Positions 57,663-64,000 of a DNA stretch of 64,000 nucleotides are shown here, piece after piece. The stretch covers positions 8,246,001-8,310,000 of the forward strand of contig AP026540.1 in assembly GCA_026075535.2 (NCBI GenBank), given 5' to 3'. The notes under the pieces were generated by a model. It made no database searches. It saw only the letters and a list, made by a program, of their open reading frames with translations, and was not told where the DNA came from. The stretch comes from Tricholoma matsutake (lineage: Eukaryota > Basidiomycota > Agaricomycetes > Agaricales > Tricholomataceae). A program made the position numbers and the translations under genes. Numbering within the stretch: position 1 is the first letter of the stretch; the number at the start of each line of letters is the position of its first letter.

Positions 57663-59702
57663 GGTTGAAGAGTGGAAGATCATTGAGCCTTATAAAGTTG
57701 CATTCCAATCGCAGGAATCGAAAGCTGGCCGATTGCAAATACTCAAGTGTGACATCCTCCCAGCAATATTCAACTACTGGGCGTCAATTGACAGGGCCCC
57801 TGTGGATGAGGAGGAGAGTCGCATTCGTGCCAAGGTAAACTCACAAGCATGTGAAGGTTGTATTATTGATCACATTGCCAGGAACTAACAACCTGGCTTT
57901 CCAACAACTGGCGAATGACCAAAGGCCTCTCACGGAAATCAAACCACTTCAAAGAAAAGCGGTCGGAAGTCATTTGGAGCTTGTACCAGGACCGAGTTTT
58001 CCAACAGATCGCAAACCTGTTAGGTGTTGAGGATGCCACCACAAGTACACCAGGATGGTTCCAAGCATGACTGCCAGCTATCAAGCATGTTTTTGACACC
58101 ATGAATGCAGAGGAGAAAGCCATCCTTGAAGTTGAACAGGAGAAAATGATGCAGGAAGGATATCCCGAGCAGATAAAGGACTGCTTCCCGATCCTTCCCA
58201 CATCATGGAAAGGATCACAATTCAAGAAAAAAGAGCTGGAAGAATGGTTTATGTTGTATGTTGGCCAGCATTACAGTATGTTGACTTCCTATTCCACAAA
58301 CTGTTACTCATCTCCTGCAGAACTAGCAAACAATGGTCGTAGTCGCCATATCCCATTCAAAGCAATTGCAGATCGGACATCATCATTTGTCAGTGCAGAA
58401 TATCTCCCAGCTAGGTTCAAAATCAGAGACCCACAGAACATGCACAAGAGTATCATAGAAGACTTCTTTGACCATGTTCTGCAGCGACAAATAGTGCAGG
58501 GCCCTGAAAGAGCATTCTGGTTCAAAGCAATCAAAGCCATGGATGGGAGTGTGGCTCCTGCACACTATCTGAATGATTTGAATAACCCTTCACCCTCCTG
58601 ACACATTTCCAAATGCAGGGGCCATAGAAATGACAATCCCGATCCTCAGAGCGGCACCAAGCTTGGGGCCGTTGCTGATGCTGATGCTGATGCTGAACCG
58701 CTGTCTGCAAACCACAGGGGCCAAAGAAATGACAATGCTGATGCCGATCCTCAACCCAGCACTGAACTGGAGGCGGTTGCCGCTGCTGAACCACCTGCTG
58801 CATCAAGAGGAAGAAAAGTTGTCAAAGGCAAACCCAAGCACAAGGAAGCTCACCAAATATCAACTGCAGGACAGACCCCAAATTCTGATACAACTGAATC
58901 ACAATATGTCCAAGTGGATCAAATGACAATGGACAGCCTCTGCATGGTTGGTGTCACTCAACCACAGCCAATTAATGGTCCTAGTGACGGTGAACCAGAA
59001 TATCTCGTTCCTCGACAAATTTACATGAGATACCTCATGCCTGGATCAGCTGGAAATGCCATTGTAAATGATCCCCCATGCCCAATTGATCCATTTCTGT
59101 TGGATATACCTCAAGAGAACTCACAACGCCCTAAGCCTTGACCACTTTCAGGGGGAAATTGGACAGAGTGTCCTATTGCAAGGGCAAGGGCTTTAGCAGC
59201 ATTAGTGGGATCTGGAATGGCAACAGTGGCATGGGCAATGGCAACACCAATATCGGCAATGGGAACATCAATATTGGGAATGGCAACACCAATATTGGCA
59301 ATGGCACCACTAGGATCGGCAACGGTAACACTAATATCAGCAACGGCAACACTAATATCAGCAACGGCAACAGCACAATTGGCAATGGCAGCACCAATAT
59401 CGGCAACGGCAACTATAAGATCGGGAATGGCAACACCAATATCAGCAACGGCACCACTAGGATTGGCAACGGCAACACCAATATTGGCAACGGCACCAGT
59501 AGGATTGGCAATGGAAACACCAACATCGGCAACGGCAAAAGTATGATTGGCAATGGCAACATCAGGATCAGCAGCAAATCCATCCTCCGCACGAGCACGA
59601 CCTATCCGAAGGACAGCCGATGACCTTGCACAGCAGGAAGCCATTTCAACCCAGGCTGTTGGGAGGAGACAGAGAATTAAAAAAGTGAAATTTGCCGCGT
59701 AG
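57663..59702 (+). pseudogene. KDZ-element ORFb, main part, unknown function
   Basis: Continues the fragment at 49168. Reads VEEWKIIEPYKVAFQSQ; after a GT-AG intron TWLSNNWRMTKGLSRKSNHF; a helical block (AIKHVFDTMNAEEKAILEVEQ; EYPEQ-like acidic-basic helix); and RSRHIPFKAIADRTSSF. A second intron leads to a low-complexity acidic part with an AT-hook-like SRGRK and basic cluster, then an Ala-rich minisatellite part, and ends RRTADDLAQQEAISTQAV..KFAA with TAG at 59700. In-frame TGA codons (near 58068, at 59139 and near 59541) each fit CGA to TGA. No family recognised. It is divergent from the transposase, a position often used for a second transposition protein. Confidence 0.6.
59228..59570. repeat. 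21-bp degenerate minisatellite inside ORFb
   Basis: Units of the form ATCGGCAACGGCAACACYAAT repeat about 15 times with substitutions. Seven-codon units keep several frames open on both strands (Gly-Asn repeats in one, Ala-Thr repeats in another, Val-Ala-Ile on the minus strand). Only the Ala-Thr frame joins coding sequence on both sides. Confidence 0.85.
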
Positions 59703-59978
59703 ATTTACAAATAAAACACTATGTAATGTGAAAAAAAAGATAGTCCAACTTTTATGTACATGCCGAATCACATCTATTCTTTTCTGCCTCGCTTCATCTC
59801 CCCTCTGTCCTCAGATTTTCCTGCTCTCTTCCTTGGGTTCAGCTGAGGGGTGGTACTTCTGGAACATAGTCCAGATGGACCAGGGGTCATCCCACGTGGG
59901 GATCGGCACAGCTGTGCAGGGGGAGGGGAGGGCCGGGGTGAGGTGATTACATTGACTGCCGATGCCGGGGCGGCAGCC

Positions 59979-61982
59979 TCAGGCTCGGCGAGCGACATTG
60001 GGGGGAAGAGGAGAGGGAGTGGTGGGGCCATTGATGTTGTGGGCTGTACCATTTCTTGAGAATCCTGTGGTGTGGCCAGAATAATTTGGATGGGGGGGGG
60101 CGCCAGCCAAGGATGCTTCCCCCACCACCTCTTCCAGCACAGCCAGTCCCTCCTCACCATGCTCAGGCTCATTGTTACCCTCGACAAATCCCCCCTCCTC
60201 AACCAGTTCTGCCATCTGTTTGTCTTTGTCGCTGGCAGCGGCATCAGGAGCGGCATCGGGAGCGGCATCGGGAGCGGCAACGGGAGTGGGAGCAGGAGTT
60301 GGGGCAGGAGTTGGGGCAGGAGCAGGAGCGGGAGTGGGAGTGGCAGCAGGAGTGGGAGCAGGAGCAGGAGCAGGGGTGGGAGCAGGAACAGGAGCAGGAG
60401 CGGGAGCGGCATTTCCTTCCTTGGCATCTGTCATTTCTTCCCAATCCGCCTCTGCCCTCCTGCTTGGAGTCCTCTCGAGGCGAACCACCTGCCCAGCCAT
60501 GTAACTGTTGTACAATGTAATGGGCTGTGCACCAGCCTGCAACCCAAAGTATCCTTCAATGTTGTTCACCCTGTTTTGAAGCAAGTCGACCGTCTCCCAG
60601 AGTTCTTGTACGTGGAGTCAGGACTCTAGGAATGACTCTTCATTCCACCATGCATGCTTGTACATGTCTTCCTCCAGTTGGTTTAGACGTCCAGTGAAGG
60701 TGGCATAGTCACCGGCAGAGGGGTAGGGAGTCAGGGCAGGGAGGGCAGTTGGCTCGGGCTCAGGATCGGCCATGTCGATATCCTCTTCCACAGCTATGGG
60801 TATACATGTTAGTGGTTTTATGTGTCATGATATGGAAGAACTAACCTTTGGATTTTCCTTTTTGGCTTGCAGTGAACCGCCTAGACGATTCCTCTCCACT
60901 GTCTTCACTGGAAAATCGTGCCTTCTTTGCTTTTCTTCTTGCCGATCCTTTTGCTTTCTTGGTTCTCGGCACTCGATCCACGTCCTCTGGATCGCACCAA
61001 ATTTTCCCTTTCCCACAGAAGTAGCAGGCCGTTTTCCCATTCACCTGCTCCCAACACTCATGCCTAAGCCTGACACATCGTGCACATGGCGTCATTCGCA
61101 AACACCCTCGCTGGGGTGCTCCTCGTGCTGCCCTTGCTGTGTTGTGCCGCTTCTGCTCCATCCTGGGATTGGCACCGGCATCGCTCTCCATCTCCTCATC
61201 AAAATCCTCCTCCGATCCCCTGCTACTCTGCACCTCTCGCGGCCTGGGTCTCACTGTGATTGCTGGCAGCATTGGTCGCTGGGCTGGGGCTGGAAGTCTG
61301 GATCCTGATGCTTCTGGTTGGGCCTGCATCTTGGCCGGTGCCAGTGCCGCTTCTATCCTTGTTGGTGTCGGTGTTGCTGCTGCCATTGCCACTGCCACTC
61401 CTCATGCCTTTGCCACTGCTGCTCTTCCTTTCTCTGCTGCTGCCATCCCTGTCTTTGCCGCTGCTGTCCCCACTTTCTTGGCCGGTGCCATTCCTGCTGC
61501 TGTTCCTGCTGCTGTTCCTGCTGCCATTCCTGCTGCCATTCCCTTTCCCACTGCCGTGGCCGTTCTGCCCTCCCTTGCCATTCCAACTGCTGTCGCCGCT
61601 GCCGTTGGTCCAGCCAATGTGGACACAGGACCTGTTATGCCCTTTTTCTTGTTGAAGGTCTTCATTGCCCTCAGTTGACCTTCAATAAACTTCTGGTCCC
61701 CTGTCCTGTCTGACTTTGACCATGCTACCACAAATCCCCACAAAAAGGCATTGGCCCAGAAGACGGCCTGCACATCCTCTGTGAGAACCTCTCTTTGCCA
61801 GGCAAATAACGTTTTCTACAATTGGTAAGTGCATCGTTGATCTGATAGTATGTCAATCCACTCACAAGGGCTGATTTTCTTTCCTTCATCACGGCCTTGA
61901 TACTTTGGTCCCGAAGGCCATTGCGGATGGATTGCTCGATCTCGCTGATCTGGCCGAGCACTTGTTGGCATGTAATGTTCAT
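59979..61982 (-). pseudogene. KDZ-element ORFc, cysteine-cluster protein, two nonsense codons
   Basis: Exon 1 61982-61866 (MNITCQQVLGQISEIEQSIR), GTGAGT donor. Exon 2 from 61815: FAWQREVLTEDVQAVFWANA, an Ala/Gly-rich tract, basic-acidic linker and a zinc-binding-like cluster (CARCVRLRHECWEQ, then CYFCGKGKIWCD, about 61010-61090) with a basic stretch after it. Exon 3 from about 60794: acidic start, coiled coil, a long Pro/Ala/Thr repeat and a stop at 59979. TGA codons at 61404-61402 and near 60617 both fit CGA to TGA. The cysteine cluster resembles hypothetical proteins common in mushroom genomes; DNA binding is likely but unproven. Confidence 0.6.
60238..60412. repeat. hexamer-type coding repeat in ORFc
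   Basis: GGAGCAGGAGCGGGAGTGGG-like units; on the coding strand they encode Pro-Ala-Pro-Thr repeats. A similar expansion at about 61487-61560 encodes Ala-Ala-Gly-Thr/Met repeats. Confidence 0.8.
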
Positions 61983-62176
61983 GGTTGATGAGTCGGCTGC
62001 AGCAGCGGGGTTGATGTTGAGATGAAAAAGAGTGAAACACTGAAAATCAACAATCACGTGTTGTTGATCGATATACAATATATACAAACAAATAATGTCC
62101 TGATTAAACGGTATCACTTGTTATCATCTGTGTTATCTATGCCATAAGCAATCAGCAAACTGACACTTATATTCCT

Positions 62177-62854
62177 GATGGATATGTCGTTATCCAAGGT
62201 GACAATGGGCAGCACTATCTAGTGCCCCATTTTATGATTCCAGCTACCCACCAGGCAATGGAGGCCTATTGCAAGAAGGTTGAATTCAATGTACATATGG
62301 CACATGGGGGGGTAAGATTTCCTTCTTTTCAGTCTCATTGCCGCCAGCATAGCCATCTTGGCCTGATGCCATCCTTGGGCCAATGTTGTCCTGTTGGCCG
62401 ATGCCATGTTTTAGCTGATGCCGTGTCTTAGCTGATGCCGTGTCTTGGCCAATGCCGTTTCTTGGCTGATGCCATGTCTTGTTTGCCTCATCTATCCTCT
62501 CACTGATGACTTTGCAGTCTGGAAACATGACTGATAAACTGTACTACTATGCATTGGCCCGCAACCAGCTAATGCTACCTGCTGATCCAGTAAGTGCCTT
62601 GTCCTCATTTGTATGACTGTTAGTTCATCCTGTTGCAGAAATTGACAGACAGGGAGCTGTTGAGCTGCCATGCCGAAGTGAAAGCCCTGCAAAACAACCT
62701 TGGCACCTCATACAAGGATGCCAGTCATCGTCTCTACATGGCCGAGGTTGAGAAGCTGGAACAGCAAGATGTCACATTGAAGACATATGCGACCTTGAAG
62801 GAAAGGATGGAATATAATCTGAAATCATTCGAACACAGGTTCTCAGACATTTGA
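62177..62854 (+). CDS. KDZ-element ORFd, helical protein, start unresolved
   Basis: Exon 1 reads DGYVVIQGDNGQHYLVPHFM, then IPATHQAMEAYCKKVEFN, up to a donor near 62313. Exon 2 begins near 62518 (SGNMTDKLYYYALARNQLML). The last exon, from 62639, reads KLTDRELLSCHAEVKALQNN, SYKDASHRLYMAEVEKLEQQ and ends RFSDI with TGA at 62852-62854. No in-frame ATG is clear upstream of DGY, so either the first exon lies further left or translation starts at ATG 62234. I recall the HAEV..SYKDA.HRLYMAE pattern from unnamed basidiomycete proteins only. It is divergent from ORFc (starts about 200 bp apart) and next to the right inverted repeat. Confidence 0.55.
62397..62480. repeat. ~17-bp tandem repeat in an ORFd intron
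   Basis: TTAGCTGATGCCGTGTC-like units in four to five imperfect copies. It belongs to the TGCC/GGCA-rich sequence type found all over the KDZ element. Confidence 0.7.
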
Positions 62855-63235
62855 ATGAGATCATTGTCCCATGACGACAACATGGCCAATCCTGCCAGTT
62901 CTCACAATTAGCTAGTACCGACATTGTTATTTTAGCTAGGATGAACACTGCTGTTTTGTTGATTTTGTTGATTCATTCATACTGCCTGCGCCCATCGTGC
63001 ATCTGGTTTGCTAATGCCCATTGCCGATGCTCTTGATATATAGATTTCCACCCCAAAGTGTCTGTCTGCTGCTGCCGATGTTGACGTCGATGTTGATTTC
63101 TGTGCTGATGTGTCTGCCGATGCCGATGGCTGTGACTATTTCATCAATGGTATTAGATTCTTACTGCACATCTATGCTGATGCCGAATACCGTGTCCAAC
63201 GCTATCTCATAGGTACAAGCAAGAATTGTAAAATA
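62855..63235. other. KDZ subterminal spacer, right side
   Basis: No gene seen. It contains GATGCCGATG-type simple repeats (about 63010-63190) and, near 63190-63210, a second copy of a segment of the inverted repeat. Confidence 0.5.
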
Positions 63236-63658
63236 CCTGTTTGGTAGGTCGGCACTACATAGAATGAATTATTGCATCATTGCCCATAGCTAGGCCATAC
63301 AGTCTCCTATGCACATCTATACCAAGCATTGTAATTCACTATAGTACATGCAGCTAGGTTGTACTGTTATGGTGAAGTGGTGCCTGATGCCAATGCCGTA
63401 CCTCTATGCCAATGCTGATGCCAATGCCAATGCCAATGCCATTGCCGAGTACCATGTATGCTATCTCTGATCTGTATATTATTAACATTCTTCATAGTGT
63501 ATCACAAGCAAGAATTGTAAAAGTGTATTCATTTGATACTAGTACATGTTATACATACTATGAGAGCATTCGACAGTGTCCACCGAACCCGTATCATTTG
63601 GTACACTGTATGCATTTGATAGACCGTATTATTTGGTACAGTGTAGTTTACCTATGTG
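63236..63658 (-). repeat. right terminal inverted repeat of the 27-kb element
   Basis: Longer than the left copy because of an insertion in the middle. A second copy of the GAGATAGCGTTGGACACGG segment lies just inside it, near 63190-63210, suggesting a local duplication. Confidence 0.88.
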
Positions 63659-64000
63659 GCCGAAACATGGGCGCAGTTCATGCACCGACACCTGTACCAG
63701 TGGTGATCCCACCCTGGTACCCTGATGGACAAACAGAGGGTCTCCCTCCCACATGTCAGGGGACAACTCCTGCTTCATCAACCAGATTCCTTCAGGGCTA
63801 TCCCCTGAAGCTAAACTACTTCTCTACCTTCGTACTGCAGAGGTACTAGCCATGCCGGGACTGTACCAACAGATTCGAGAGCACGAACACCTCCCACTGT
63901 CCCCCATGCGCCGTTGGCAGCCCATGCCGATCAGCACCAATTCAACTTCCCTCGAGGACATTGTATGACACCTCGCTACCATGGGAGTCTCGGACGAGGA
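63659..64000 (+). pseudogene. third ORF of gypsy copy B, 3' part (cut by window edge)
   Basis: After the second copy of GCCGAAACA the sequence continues the ORF3 match (WAQFMHRHLYQW, then SGLSPEAKLLLYLRTAEVLAMPGLYQQ). It carries TGA at 63703-63705 and a one-base insertion near 63782 compared with copy A. Together with 35431-36486 it rebuilds the order seen uninterrupted in copy A. Confidence 0.85.

Larger units (their letters stand above)
36487..63658. mobile_element. KDZ-type DNA transposon, 27.2 kb including two nested retrotransposons
   Basis: Long inverted ends (36487-36842 and 63236-63658) and a perfect 9-bp target duplication enclose this block. Native content after removing the two passengers (C and A') is about 12.7 kb. 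It holds five genes: ORFa (-), KDZ transposase (-), ORFb (+), ORFc (-) and ORFd (+). The transposase and ORFb are divergent from a 160-bp gap. All genes and the gaps between them are rich in GGCA/TGCC simple repeats. The link of the inverted ends to the KDZ gene is inference from enclosure; no second DNA transposase is seen inside. The transposase carries a frameshift and the other genes nonsense codons, so this copy is probably dead. Confidence 0.8.
28631..64000 (+). mobile_element. gypsy copy B, split by a 27-kb insertion, running off the window
   Basis: 5' LTR at 28631-28824, then gag, protease, a pol with most of RT deleted, integrase and chromodomain, and ORF3, which is interrupted at 36486. 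ORF3 resumes at 63659 after a repeated GCCGAAACA and continues past the window edge, so no 3' LTR is visible. It is related to A and A' but clearly more diverged than those two are from each other. The RT deletion and several stops make it defective. Confidence 0.88.

Noticed and set aside
59173..59644. Plus-strand Gly-Asn repeat ORF and minus-strand Val-Ala-Ile ORFs
   Set aside because: Neither joins coding sequence outside the minisatellite. The Ala-Thr frame does, on both sides.
43238..62854. A TET/JBP dioxygenase gene, which some basidiomycete KDZ elements are reported to accompany
   Set aside because: I looked for the His-x-Asp and downstream His/Arg pattern of that fold in ORFa-d and did not find it.
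17572..64000. Alternative genetic code with UGA as sense codon, suggested by many in-frame TGA
   Set aside because: Paralogous copies carry CGA at the same sites, and host genes such as RSM25 and MED7 end at TGA. Mutation explains all but the shared TGA sites.

Overview
The window looks like a gene-poor, repeat-rich stretch of a filamentous basidiomycete (Agaricomycetes-type) nuclear genome. Evidence: short introns of about 40-60 bp, compact housekeeping genes, and transposon families typical of mushroom-forming fungi (tnp2/CACTA, KDZ with a CxC2-like cysteine cluster, chromodomain Ty3/gypsy). The species cannot be fixed from sequence alone.

Host part, 1-8.2 kb: RPN5 (26S proteasome lid, +), a mitochondrial small-subunit ribosomal protein (mS23/Rsm25, -), an AMP-dependent acyl-CoA synthetase (-), MED7 (Mediator, +) and an acidic protein of unknown function (+). 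RPN5 and RSM25 converge with about 70 bp between their stops. The acyl-CoA synthetase and MED7 are divergent, with 205 bp between their starts. From 8.2 to 10.6 kb there is little except a three-copy repeat and a small minus-strand gene remnant.

Transposon part, 10.6-64 kb, is a set of neighbouring and nested elements. (1) A CACTA/tnp2 DNA transposon at 10614-17106 has 43-bp inverted ends and three genes: a frameshifted tnp2 transposase, a small opposite-strand gene ending 2 bp from it, and an accessory AT-hook gene carrying two nonsense codons. (2) Gypsy copy A, 17572-27926, has 199-bp LTRs, gag-pol and a third ORF after pol. (3) Gypsy copy B of the same family starts at 28631 and runs off the window. 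(4) Copy B is split by a 27.2-kb insertion, 36487-63658. The insertion has inverted ends of about 0.36-0.42 kb and a perfect 9-bp target duplication (GCCGAAACA). I read it as one KDZ-type DNA transposon carrying five genes: the KDZ transposase plus ORFs a, b, c and d. (5) That transposon was later hit by chromovirus C (37076-43112, TSD TGATC) and by gypsy copy A' (49230-57657, TSD TATAC). A' splits ORFb after its first 62 bases. Without these two passengers the KDZ element would be about 12.7 kb.

Insertion order for the nest: B, then KDZ, then C and A'. Almost every premature stop in the transposons is TGA, and paralogous copies usually show CGA at the same place. LTR pairs differ only by transitions. 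Both fit loss of methylated CpG or RIP-like mutation. One TGA, between protease and reverse transcriptase, is instead shared in frame by all three gypsy copies and is a candidate for programmed readthrough.
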